Assembly (NCBI GenBank): GCA_027574665.1
Contig: CM050656.1
Span: 2,665,001-2,729,000, forward strand
DNA: 64,000 bases
Direction of reading: 5' to 3'
DNA from: Rhynochetos jubatus
Lineage: Eukaryota > Chordata > Aves > Eurypygiformes > Rhynochetidae
This document shows, one piece after another, positions 1-9,729 of this stretch. Below the pieces are notes generated by a model. It saw only the letters and a program-made list of their open reading frames with translations, was not told the origin of the DNA and did not search any database. The position numbers and the translations under genes are program-made. Position 1 is the stretch's first letter. Every line of letters begins with the position of its first letter.

Positions 1-2527
1 GTTTTAGGGCTGGCAATACCAGCGTGGGGCAGGGAGCTGCTGCTACCGAGAGAAAAGAGGCTTCAGCTGCTTTTGGGTTGCCTTCGAGACAGATTTGGCT
101 CGGCGGCCGGGCACAGATGGGGCTGCGCGGCCGACCCGCCTGCGAGAGACCATCGGAGACGGCGCAGGGAAGCCGGAGACGTGAGCTGCTAATAGAGATA
201 CAGCAAATTAACCGCGCTTAATTCGGAGGGTCACCACACAATGCTCCCACCTGTTCTGCTCTGTCCTGCCATCTGCCACCCCTCTACCTGATGCAAAAGA
301 GGCTTTTCTCCCCCCCCTCCTTCCTCCTGATGCCGTGGGCTTCGTTAAGACCTGTCGTATCTCATCAGGGCTGCAGCGGCAGGACAACGGGCAGCGAGAG
401 CCGAGCCCAGGGAACGTATGCAAACTTTCGGAAGCTTTCCTTGCCACAGACAACCGAGGGGCTACTTCAATCTCTATTCTGCTGTGGCAAGCAGTTTCAT
501 ATCCGGGTCTTGGTTTCCGAAGGGCTAATTAAGTGATTCTGTGAGCGGCGCATGGAACGCCACACCACACCGCTCAGTTCCACACCGCGCTTCAGCTAAC
601 ACCGCCTTGGAAAAGGGCTGCTGCTCTTGACAAGCCGAAGGAAAATGCCGACGCAAGCAAAGCTTTATGGCACAAGCTGCCAAAGCTCCAGTGAGGGACC
701 ACCAAGGGTCCCGCCTGCCGCCCCGGTCTGCCGCAGCCCGGGTTGGGCAAGCATTTTGGCACTCGTTGCGGGAGGAGGGCGGCTTCTAGGTACGACAGCT
801 GAGAAAGCGTGATCTTTGACACAGCTCCCATCAGAAGAAATCCTCCCCGGAGGTCTCCCAGGCTGAGACGGGCCATCTGGCAGCAAAAATCCCGCAGAAA
901 CCCCAAGTTCAACTCGGAAACCCTGCAGAGGGGCCGGCGAGGGCGAGGTGCTGCCCACCCCCTGGCAGCCAGCTGGCTCCGGGTGGGGGGTTTGGTTGGG
1001 GAGAGGGTCTCCTCCGCCGGGCTCCAAGACCAGCTAAGTCAGCATCAGCAGAGCGAGCTCGAGCACCCAGCTGCGGGGCGGTCTCACGGCTCCGTCGACG
1101 GGAATCATTGCTTCACCGTAGCGGCGGTGGAGTCCGGCGTGGCTCCCCCCATCAGGGATATTTGCAGGGTGAAGCACTCGCAGGGTCGTTGACTTTGGCC
1201 TACGACGGGCTTCGGGCTGCGCTCAGGAAAGGTGTTTCTTGCCACTATTAGCACAAGCTGCAACGCCTGTGACTCACGGGGAAATTATACTGCGGCTTAG
1301 CAAAAGGCGAAGCGGAGCGAGGGAGCAGGTCGCTCTGTAGAGCAGACGGACGCCGTCGAGCTGGGGCTGTCAGGAGCACCAGCCATGCCTTCCCTCACCG
1401 CTCACCTCGGGAAAGGCGCCGGCGTCAGCACTGCTCCCGCCGCCCACCCAGCCCAAGGCGCAGGCGCCGTCCCGCACGCCCTGCGGCGCTGCCCGGGGCG
1501 GGAGGGCGATGCGGGTACCCGCCGGCTGGGTGCCAACATCCCCTGCACCCCAGACCTGGCGCTGTACCCAGCACGGCGCAGCCAGGGTGTTGGTCGGAGC
1601 GGCGAGCACGCGCCGTGCTGGCCACGGCCAGCATTCGCTGAAGATGCCTCCGAGGCGTGGGGGCTCTCCACAGGCCCCTTGACCTTCCCTGGCCAAGGCT
1701 GGAAGCGAAACAACCGTTTACCGTGCACAGAACACGCTATTTTAAGTCTCCACCCCCTTATTTGCCTCCTTTGGGTCCAAAACCAGCATCCCAAACAGCG
1801 CAAGAGGTGGTGAGGTGTCCTCTAAGGTTTGGGGTAACCCCCACCCCGGGCAGGGGGGTGGAAAGGGCTCACCCTGTTTCTGACCTCCCCCACGTGGGAT
1901 GAGACGATTCGGAACCAGCAGAAGACGTCCCAGCGCAGGCACGGATCAGAAACCACACCCCGGGAGACGCCACGGACGTGGACGCCGGGGCCTGTGTGAA
2001 GGAAACCGAAGGACGGTGACACGCGGAGGGCAGCAGGCCCGGGGTTCACCCCCCGCCACAGCCCCCCGTTCACCCTCGGCACCGCGCAGCGTTCGCAGCG
2101 CCGGGCCGAGGGACGGCTCGACGGCGTTCCCGGTGAAAACCGTGCGCTGGAACGCCGTTCACTTTCACCGCTGCCGGCGCGGCGGCCTGCGCCGGCATTG
2201 CGCAACGCCGTGCACCGAGGTTTTACGGGGCTGGCCGTTTCCCCGGCGCCCTGGCGTTCCCTGGAAGCGCGAGAACTTTGTGGTTGCTGGGAGGACGGCC
2301 AACTCCATCCTCGCGAATTTAAAGGGGAAAACTTCGTGGTCTTGGGAGGCCCAACGGGTGTCAACGCCCCGGTTCAGCCCTGCCAAGGCCCAGCCACGCG
2401 CCGCGCCGCCGGCTGCCGAGCCAGAGCGAGAGGCAGGGCCTGTGCAGTGAGGGGGCACCCGGCCGGACCTCAGACACCACCCGCTGTCACCGCCTGTCGC
2501 CCACAGGGGCGATGCCTGACGCACCCG
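1..2527. other. GC-rich flank upstream of GADD45A, no gene seen
   Basis: No frame here resembles a known protein, and the short open frames overlap on both strands as expected in GC-rich, CpG-rich DNA. From about 2070 to 2420 CpG density is high. An imperfect direct repeat of roughly 25 bp (around 2271-2294 and 2327-2350) lies just before the minisatellite. This may be outer promoter or enhancer DNA of GADD45A, but nothing in the sequence proves it. Confidence 0.5.
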
Positions 2528-3128
2528 CCTCGGGAAGACTCCACGTCGCCCGGTTCCACCGGCACCGACCCGGAGGCCTCGGGATGGGAGCGGGAAAACC
2601 CCACGTCACCCGGTTCCGCCGGCACCGACCCGGAGGCCTCGGGATGGGAGCGGGAAAACCCCACGTCGCCCGGTTCCGCCGGCACCGAGCCGGAGGCCTC
2701 GGGATGGGAGCGGGAAAACCCCACGTCGCCCGGTTCTGCCGGCACCGAGCCGGAGGCCTCGGGATGGGAGCGGGAAAACCCCACGTCACCCGGTTCCGCC
2801 GGCACCAACCCGGAGGCCTCGGGATGGGAGCGGGAAAACCCCACGTCACCCGGTTCTGCCGGCACCGAGCCGGAGGCCTCGGGCCAGGAGCGGGAAGACT
2901 CCACACCTCCCGGTTCCGCCAGCACTGAGCCAGAGGCTTCGGGCCGGGAGCGGGAAGACTCCACGTCTCCCGGTTCCGCCAGCACTGAGCCAGAGGCTTC
3001 GGGCCGGGAGCGGGAAGACTCCACGTCTCCCGGTTCTGCCGGCACCGAGCCAGAGGCCTCCGGAGTGGAGCGGGAAAACCCCACGTCGCCTGGTTCCGCC
3101 GGCACCGAGCCAGAGGCCTCGGGCTCGG
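2528..3128. repeat. 60-bp minisatellite, about 10 tandem units
   Basis: About ten units of exactly 60 bp follow each other without length change. Each contains a CCCGGTTC(C/T)GCC core, a GGCACCGA(C/G)CCGGAGGCCTC segment and a GGGAGCGGGAA(A/G)AC joint. Early units share a GGGATGGGAG joint. Later units have GGGCC(A/G)GGAG with an AGCACTGAGCCAGAGGC variant, so sub-types are clustered, which suggests local unit spreading. Because 60 is a multiple of three, frames on both strands stay open across the array, including a 438-codon one that has no ATG. These frames are by-products of the repeat. The array ends about 380 bp before the octamer/CCAAT promoter elements of GADD45A. Confidence 0.93.
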
Positions 3129-3129
3129 C

Positions 3130-3658
3130 CCGGGCGAGGCGTCAGGCACGGGAGCTGCAGGCAGGGAGCAGACCGGGCCGGACCGGGCGGGGCGGGCCCT
3201 CCCCCGCAGCGGCACACGCTCGCCTCTCCGGTGCGGCCGTCCTGGGCCCAAACCTGCGTGTCCCGCCGCACGCAGCCGGTGGCCGCTCCCCCCCCGCCCC
3301 GAGCTCGGCGCGGGGACGCCGGGTGCTCCCTCCCGCGGGTGGAACCGGCGCTGCCCGCGGCCCCCGCAGGCCGCGCCCCCTGCAGGCCACGCCCCTCCCG
3401 CCCCTCCCGCGGCCAATCAGCAGCCGCCGCCCCGCCGGTTCCCCTGGCGGCCCAGCCGGTAGCCGCGGCGCGGGCGTTCTCGTCGCCGGGAAGGGAAGGA
3501 GCTCATTTGCATGAACCAATAGGAGCGAAGTATGCAAATATGGCCGGCGCGGGTTGGTCGGGCGCGGGGCGGATAACGCCCGCGGGGCGCCTTTGTGCTG
3601 CAGAGGCGGCGGCGGCGCGGGGCGGGCGGCGGCATCGGGGGGTCCCCGCGGCCGCACT
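3130..3658 (+). promoter_or_regulatory. GADD45A: GADD45A promoter CpG island and 5' UTR
   Basis: A dense CpG island with several GC boxes (3360-3412) and two CCAAT boxes (3413-3417 and 3516-3520) precedes the start codon. No canonical TATA box is obvious. The transcription start is inferred to lie about 40-100 bp before the ATG. The ATG at 3659 has A at position -3. An upstream in-frame extension from 3554 begins with TTG rather than ATG and is not supported. Confidence 0.75.
3505..3539 (+). promoter_or_regulatory. GADD45A: Inverted octamer pair flanking a CCAAT box
   Basis: ATTTGCAT (3505-3512), CCAAT (3516-3520) and ATGCAAAT (3532-3539) lie within 35 bp. The two octamers are exact reverse complements. 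In mammals OCT-1 and CCAAT motifs in the proximal GADD45A promoter mediate p53-independent induction, including by BRCA1 through Oct-1 and NF-YA. The same element types here suggest that this control is ancient. Function in this species is inferred. Confidence 0.8.
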
Positions 3659-3702
3659 ATGACTCTGGAGGAGCTGCCTGGGGACCAGCGCACCGCCGGG
3701 AG
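3659..3702 (+). CDS. GADD45A: GADD45A coding exon 1
   Basis: Encodes the first 14 residues plus two bases of an Arg codon, ending AG|GTACGG. The donor runs straight into a CGGTN pentamer-periodic stretch in intron 1. Confidence 0.93.
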
Positions 3703-5035
3703 GTACGGTCCGGTCCGGTCCGGTGCGGTTCGGCGCGGTTCGTTACGGTACGCGGGGGTGCGCGGGCCCCGGGTGACGGCGGCGGCCTGTCTGTGCTTGT
3801 CCCGGCGGCAGGATGGAGCAGGCGGGGGACGCGCTGGAGGAGGTGCTGAGCAAGGCGCTGAGCCAGCGGAGCCTCACCCTCGGCGTCTACGAGGCCGCCA
3901 AGCTGCTCAATGTGTGAGTGACACCCCCCCCCGGTGTGTGTGTGTGCGTGAGTGTGTGCGTGCGTGTGCGCGCCCCTCCCCGTCCCCGCCGGTGACCGCG
4001 GGTGTCCCCCGCAGGGACCCGGACAACGTGGTGCTGTGCCTGTTGGCGGCCGACGAGGAGGAGGCGGGAGACGCGGCCCTGCAGATCCACTTCACCTTGA
4101 TCCAGGCTTTTTGCTGCGAGAACGACATCAACATCCTCCGCGTCAGCAACCCGGCGCGGCTGGCCCAGCTCCTGCTGCCCGCCGCCGGCCCCGAGCCGCC
4201 CGCCGACCTCCACTGCGTGCTGGTCACGGTGAGCCGCGGGGGGTGGGCTGGGGGGACCCCCCCCGCCAGCCCCAGCCTTGGAGCCGGGTGGTTTTTCACG
4301 CAGCGCGGGCCGGGACCTGCTCGTAGCCCGTCGGCCACCGGGTCCAGCCGCCCCGTCTCCCGGGGATGCTGCCGGGGGGGGCAGCTCCTCCCGAAGCGGG
4401 CAGCCGGGCCGGGAGGCAGAACCCGTCTTTCCAGTGAGCGGTGATGCATGCGCGGAGCGCGGCTCTTGCCTTGGGAAGCCTGGAGCGGGGAGCGCTTGGG
4501 AAAACCGGGAAAACCGGAGCCCGACGGTGCCTGGGCCGCGGCCACGGCCACGGCAAACCGGAACCCGACCGCGCCTGGGCCGCGGCTGCGGCCTTCGCTC
4601 GGGGCACAGAACCCCGTCCGGCCCACGCCGGCATGGACCACATCCCACCGGACCTGCCAGGGCCCGGAGGAAACTTTTTTCCCTTGTTTCTTTTGTTTCT
4701 TCCCACTTTTTTTCCCTTTTTTGGTTTTTCCCTACCCCAGAGCCCAAGGCCGCCTCGCGCGTTCCGCGCTCGCTCTGTTTGCCTTAGCGGCAGTTTAAGA
4801 TGATTCACGCTCTGGGTTCGCTGCTGCGCTTTTTTTTTTTTTTCCCCTCCCCCCCCATTCCTATGGGGATTGTTTGTGCTCCTCTGTTGAAGCGCTCCCG
4901 CATCGCTCTCTCTCTTTCCAGAACCCCCATGCCTCGCAGTGGAAGGATCCAGCGCTGAGTCAGCTGATGTGCTTCTGCCGGGAGAGTCGGTACATGGATC
5001 AGTGGGTGCCGGTGATTAACCTCCCGGAGCGGTGA
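3659..5035 (+). CDS. GADD45A: GADD45A, growth arrest and DNA-damage-inducible protein alpha (4 exons)
   Basis: Joined coding exons 3659-3702, 3812-3913, 4015-4228 and 4922-5035 give 157 residues in frame, all with GT-AG introns of 109, 101 and 693 bp. The protein starts MTLEEL and contains [35 protein letters not shown], the acidic ADEEE stretch, [20 protein letters not shown] and a C-terminal [10 protein letters not shown]. These match GADD45A rather than GADD45B or GADD45G. The family has an L7Ae-like fold. Known partners are PCNA, p21, CDK1/cyclin B1 and MTK1/MEKK4, linking genotoxic stress to G2/M arrest and p38/JNK signalling in nucleus and cytoplasm. The protein is about 8 residues shorter than the human 165, mostly in the variable loop before DLHCVLVT. 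It is a complete single-copy gene, tail-to-tail with GNG12. Confidence 0.97.
3705..3753 (+). repeat. CGGTN pentanucleotide-periodic stretch in GADD45A intron 1
   Basis: About ten consecutive 5-bp units of the form nCGGT or a near variant start right after the exon 1 donor. It is a degenerate CpG-containing microsatellite. Confidence 0.7.
3812..3913 (+). CDS. GADD45A: GADD45A coding exon 2
   Basis: Acceptor GGCAG|GATGG and donor AATGT|GTGAGT. It encodes the first helix region ([21 protein letters not shown]) and ends two bases into the Val codon of LLNVDPDN. Confidence 0.95.
3933..3973 (+). repeat. GT/GC dinucleotide tract in GADD45A intron 2
   Basis: Alternating purine-pyrimidine sequence (GTGTGTG..., then GTGCGTGCGTGTGCGCGC) covers most of the intron. 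Such tracts can adopt Z-DNA under negative supercoiling. It lies within 60 bp of the exon 2 donor. Confidence 0.8.
4015..4228 (+). CDS. GADD45A: GADD45A coding exon 3
   Basis: Acceptor CCCGCAG|GGACCC and donor CACG|GTGAGC. It carries the central [10 protein letters not shown] strand, the acidic loop, [21 protein letters not shown] and DLHCVLVT, and closes on a codon boundary. The loop between LLLP and DLHC is Ala/Pro-rich and shorter than in mammals. Confidence 0.96.
4922..5035 (+). CDS. GADD45A: GADD45A coding exon 4
   Basis: A pyrimidine-rich tract and CAG precede AACCCCCATGCC. It encodes [21 protein letters not shown] and the conserved [10 protein letters not shown] end, then TGA at 5033-5035. 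Confidence 0.96.
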   Translation, partial: NPHASQWKDPALSQLMCFCRESRYMDQWVPVINLPER

Positions 5036-5780
5036 CGGCGCCGGGCAGCAAAGCGAACTGAACCCCATTGCACTGAAGTTTTGCAATACTTTAGCAGTTG
5101 CTCAGGAAGTAACTCCCTGCCCTGGCACGAGGATTACAGGGGAGGGGGGCGCAGAAAAAAAAAAAACACAAAAAAATATATAAAACAAACAAAACCACCC
5201 AGGAAAAAACCCAAAGTGATGTCGAGGGGGTAGGCTGAGGTTGAACTACGTGTTGCGTGGGACTGAGGAGAAGCGGCCCCGAAGCGACGACGGGGGGATG
5301 AGCGTGGGAGCGAAGCGGGAGGAGCGAGCCCCGCCCCGACGTGCGTGCGGGGCCGCCGCCGTCGCTCGCCGAAAACCCCCGGCGGTTCGTTTTGGCTTAT
5401 AAAGTGCAACTTGCGGTTCGTGGTTAAAGAGGGGAAAGAAAAAGATGAAAAAAAAAAAATTAATCGAAACGTTTTACAAACAACTTTATTGTATTTTTGG
5501 GATGTTAATTCTCGCGTTTTTATGCTAAGATATATAATAAGTTATTTTATGATATCGATGAAAAAACTATTTATACGTGGAGCTCTGAGAAGCGGGATGC
5601 CCTTAAGCGGTCGGGCTGCAACCGCCCATCCCTCACCAGTTGGCTGTCGGAAGCGGCTGCGCTAATGGAAGCGTCTGAAATCGGATAGTGCTTCGTTTTT
5701 CGGGTTTTTGGTTTGTTGTTCTTTTTTCTTTCTTTTTTTTTTTTTTTTCTTCGAAATAAAAGTTTAAACTCCAACCCTTG
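5036..5780 (+). other. GADD45A: GADD45A 3' UTR
   Basis: Runs from the TGA to the AATAAA at 5755-5760. The last 300 bases are A/T-rich, with an ATTTA at 5569-5573 and a long T-rich run just before the signal. GADD45A mRNA is known to be short-lived and stress-stabilised. AU-rich control here is plausible but inferred. Confidence 0.8.
5755..5760 (+). other. GADD45A: GADD45A poly(A) signal AATAAA
   Basis: Canonical hexamer, 720 bp after the stop codon. It is followed within 20-40 bp by a GT/T-containing stretch. Confidence 0.8.
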
Positions 5781-6960
5781 ATCCCAGGTTTGATTTTCCC
5801 ACCCCCTGCGTTACTCAGAAGAGCTCATTTGGCAGCTGCTTCCGTGTCCTGGCCACGGGCAAGGTCCTGTTGTGGCTTTATTCCTAGCCCCTCCCACGCC
5901 ATTAAATGAAAAAGCAGCTGATGCGCTACAGGAAATGTTGGAAATGTTATTTATTTTCCTTGACCGCTGCCATTTACCAGCAGAGATTAAAAAACAACAA
6001 GAGGAAGCCTTGTTTTCTGAGGCTCCGACACTCCCGCAGCGCTCGAGTCGTCTTGGGAGTTGGGGAAACTTGATTCGGAGGAGGAGGAGGAGGAAAACTT
6101 GACCTGATGTTTCCTTAGGGGGACGGTGTCAGCCCCGCCGGCCCTCCCGGGTTTGTCCCTGTGCCCCCTGGGGTTAGGAGGTTTCTGTGCCAGGCTCCTC
6201 TTTGGTTACACGCTGGCACACCGATGGCCACGCTCCGGAGGCGGCAGCCTCGCTCCGGGAGAGAGGAACGCGGCCTCCCTTGCACCCACGCGCGCTGCCG
6301 CGCCCTGGCCTGGCTGCCGCCCAGCTCCCCGGGCCCCGCACCCCTTCTGCGTGCCCCAAGCAGTGGGCGCGGGGTGGGGGTCCCTTCGTCCCCAGCCCCT
6401 GGCGGGATCGGTGCCCAGCTGAGTGATGAGGCTGGACCAGTTCTCCCACTCCCCGGACGCGCGGGACGGCACGCTCCGGCACGCGGCGTCGCGTCCGGCA
6501 CGTAGCTCGGGGACACGGGGCGGCACAGGAGCAGCACCCACGGCTCGCGCCAGGGGAAGAACCGTGGGGGGGAGGGAGGGGGGCAGCAGCCACCAGGGAG
6601 GGGGTTGGGTCAGGCCCAGGCACCGGAGCTGCGCAAAAAAGGGTTTTTCTGAACATACTATTTTTAGCTTCCTCGTTACGGCACGTCAGAAGCAAATACA
6701 CCCCAAGGGTTGATCCGCTGGCTGTTGCCTCCATTCGCACGTCCCCAAAAAACTCCTCTTTCTGTTACTTTAGCCGCACAAATACCAGATTTTGAGGAAA
6801 AAGTCGAACCACGCCTGCCCGTAAACACCTCCAAATCCAGCCCCCGGGCACCTTTCACCCCCTCCCGCGCTTTGCCGTCGCACACCAGACGCTCTGTTGC
6901 TCCTCCCTAAGGTTGTAGCAGAGGGTGGGTGGATCAATCACATTTTTGGAATTAAGATTA

Positions 6961-6990
6961 ATTGCAATTAATTGCAATTATTTGCAATTT
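6961..6990. promoter_or_regulatory. Three 10-bp units with ATTGCAAT-type motifs
   Basis: ATTGCAATTA, ATTGCAATTA and TTTGCAATTT are contiguous with a period of exactly 10 bp, about one helical turn. TTGCAAT resembles half-sites of C/EBP and C/EBP-ATF heterodimers, and ATTGCAAT is self-complementary. Possible regulatory element 1.2 kb past the GADD45A poly(A) site. Factor identity is inferred. Confidence 0.5.
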
Positions 6991-7124
6991 CACCGAGCAG
7001 AGCCCCCCCCTGGCCCCTGCTTTCTCCCCCAGCCCCTGCGTCCACGCTACAAACTGCCTGGCCAGCACCTACGGGTGGTCCCGGGGGCACGCGGCACGCA
7101 CCCGTGCCCCCAAACCGGCCAATA

Positions 7125-7150
7125 TGTACGTGTTTACGTAAACACGTACA
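7125..7150. repeat. Perfect 26-bp palindrome with paired forkhead-like cores
   Basis: Positions 7125-7150 read the same on both strands with no spacer. The centre holds TGTTTAC and GTAAACA, the forkhead core in both orientations, flanked by GTACGTG and CACGTAC. A further ACACGTGT palindrome follows at about 7151. Confidence 0.85.
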
Positions 7151-7861
7151 CACGTGTAACTAAGAGCTTTGGCTCGGGGAAGAGCCGCCTTTTCTGGCTT
7201 GGAACAAACGGGCCTGCTGGCTGCTGGCTCCCCGGGCAAAGGCTCTGCCTGGCACAGGGGACAGCCCCCGGGGGGGGGCCACCGGGCCTGCAGGGCTGGG
7301 GATGACGTCCCCAAACCCGGCGCTGAGCTAAGCCAGCTGAGGGATGGGGCAGGCTTGCCTGGGGACAAAGGATGTGGGAAGTAATAAGATAGCAACCCCC
7401 AAAATCGCCCCCCGCCAAGAACCAGGGTGTTCCCGAGGGTCTCTAATAAATAAATAACAAGGACTGTTGTTTTTAATCAGGAACACCCAGCTCCGTCACT
7501 GCCCCGGGGCCGAGGTGCCCTGCAGCCCTCCCCCGCGCCGCGGTGCTCATCCCAACGCATCCATCCGCACGCCCGGCCCCAAAAACCCGCGAGCAGACCT
7601 TGCGCCGTCTCCTTTTTCACCCCGCTGGTTTGGCACGGACGGGTCCTTGCCCGAGAGGAAGATTTAAACACGACCTGCGAACAGGCCTGAGGGTCTCGGT
7701 CGGCCGCGTCCCGGCGTGAACAGTGATCGGCTGGGAGCGTGGAGAAAGCAGAGGTACTTTAGCAAGGGGTTAAATGCAGAGAAAAACCACAAAGAGCAAG
7801 CTGGCTGCTTAATTTACGGGGAGAAAAAAAGAATAAATACCCGTTCTGGAGCGGTATAGGG

Positions 7862-9603
7862 TTTATTTGATGGAAAAGAGAAGGGTGGCATGGTGGGGCA
7901 GCTTCATTTAAGGGCAAACAAGAAAAAAAAGAGAAGCCAGGCACAAGCAGCATCTCTGCAGGTGATTTTTTCCTTTGGGGGGGAGAAAGGAGCTCTCACC
8001 AAATAAAAATGCAGGTTACTGTGGGGACAGCAGGCTGACCGAACAATATTCAGGCAGTAAGAGGGGGTTATTTACCCTCCCCCCACACTGCCGGGCACAG
8101 CCGGGGTTCAACGGTGACAGCCTCACGCACCCAGGCCAAGGGAATTGCCGGTTTTAATAAGGTGTGTTATAAAATGTTAGACGTAAACACGGTAAAAAAG
8201 AAATTAGCGTGGCTCTACACCGCTTTTTTTTGCAATTGGCACTAGAAAAATAGTTATAAAAATAGTTGCCATGTGAGCACAGAATGAGCAGTACAATTTT
8301 CCCGGTCTTGCACGCCGATCTTTGAAGCGTGTGTTGAAAGAAACCTATAATTCCTCAGTATCTATCACCAGTGTGTACAGAATTTAATACAGAGATGACA
8401 AACGAGCAGCCTAAGACGGTAAATTACAAGTGGTTCATCCATCCTGGAGATACCTTTACAGGAACGCCCCGTTAGGGCAGACGGCAACCTCGACCTCCGA
8501 ACCACCGGCTCCGGGGAAAGGCGTCTGCGGCCGGCTGAAGTCGGTGTTACCCTCAACCCCTTCAATATGCCACGTTTGGATAAATATACCATTAACGTTT
8601 ATGTATATATACACACACGCACGCAGAGAAAGACTTTTTATTACGTATGTATATAAAATCACTGTGCTGATGGAACGGCCCTCCGATTACACCTGCACGA
8701 TCACGATCTGGGTAAAATTTGGCATTTTCCCCCCTTTACAAATGATTTTTTTTAAAAAAAAAAGAGCCAAATTCTGACTCCCTGCACACGATCCAACTGG
8801 GATTTGGAGTGACAGAACCATGCCTCCGGCTCAGCACACAGCCCGGGGCGGGGGGCACGACGAGCTCGCGGCCTTTGCTTCGTCTGACGGGGTTTTATTT
8901 TAACACTGAGATTTTTCACTAGAGGAGACAATTCAGAGAAGCAGAATCAAAGCTGAAAAGTCTGCTTTTTTGCAACTCCTCCTTAAAAACGCAGGAACAT
9001 AAACCTGCAGGTCCCTGATTGTTTAGGTTTTACCCCTAAAACCGCTCCGTGGAGCGAAGCCGCTGTGAGGAAGGCCGCAGGCATGGCTCCCGGGAGCTCC
9101 CAGCAGGTGCTACAATCGTTTTGCAAGGTAGCTTTTGCTCGATAATGCACTTGTAAACGCGTCCGTGCAGAAACACACGCTACCAACGCGGGTACGGCCC
9201 CCCCTCCCCGCGTACCGAGTTCAAACCAAAACGGGTTCCTACGCCTTTGCGCCGTCAGCAAAGCTCAGGCAACTTTGGTCTCGTTTTAACTTGAAAAGCG
9301 AGACGGGGACCCCGCTCCTGCGGAGGAGAAGACCCCCCCGGCTCGCCCCGCCCGTCCCACCGCAGGGACGCCCGGCTCCAAAGAGCCCATTCCCTTGGAC
9401 AAGAGAGAAGTGAATTCAGTTTGAAACCTCGCTTCCTAATAAAGATAGGGAACAGAAGAAACGCTTTAAGAAAAGCTGAAGGAATTGTTTCTACGCTTGG
9501 TAAAAGGCTGCTCTTACGCGGTGAATAGCTGGTACCTTACAGAGGATCTGCCTCTACGCCCGCCGGCGCCCCGGGGTGGGGCTGCGGGGGAGCTGCCGCT
9601 CTC
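7862..9603 (-). other. GNG12: Probable GNG12 3' UTR
   Basis: Lies downstream of the GNG12 stop codon, is A/T-richer than its surroundings and has no repeats. Minus-strand AATAAA signals are visible at 8894-8899, 8637-8642 and 7862-7867. The true end, or alternative ends, cannot be chosen from sequence. Human GNG12 also has a long 3' UTR. Confidence 0.5.
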
Positions 9604-9729
9604 CTATAACAAAATGCAGGTCTTCTTGTCCTTGAAGGGGTTCTCGGAAGCGGGTATGCCCATCAGCAACGGATCTTTCTTGGCGTGTTCTTCACAGTAG
9701 AGCATTAGGTCTGCGGATGCTTTTGACAC
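9604..9729 (-). CDS. GNG12: GNG12 coding exon 2 with CaaX end
   Basis: Acceptor CTGCAG|GTGTCA at 9730. It encodes 41 residues from VSKASADLM to CILL and a TAG stop at 9604-9606. Confidence 0.96.
   Translation of the reverse strand: MSKASADLMLYCEEHAKKDPLLMGIPASENPFKDKKTCILL

Larger units (their letters stand above)
5781..7861. other. GADD45A-GNG12 tail-to-tail intergenic DNA
   Basis: No coding frame is recognised. It holds an ATTGCAAT triple array (6961-6990), a 26-bp palindrome (7125-7150) and plus-strand AATAAATAAATAA around 7445. The rest is mixed GC-rich unique sequence. Confidence 0.5.

Noticed and set aside
2198-3514. 438-codon plus-strand open frame with 20-residue repeats
   Set aside because: It starts with TTG, has no ATG, and exists because the 60-bp minisatellite has a period divisible by three. 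Minus-strand frames are open across it for the same reason.
3554-3658. In-frame N-terminal extension of GADD45A
   Set aside because: It begins with TTG, lies in the CpG-island 5' UTR, and the ATG at 3659 matches the conserved MTLEE start.
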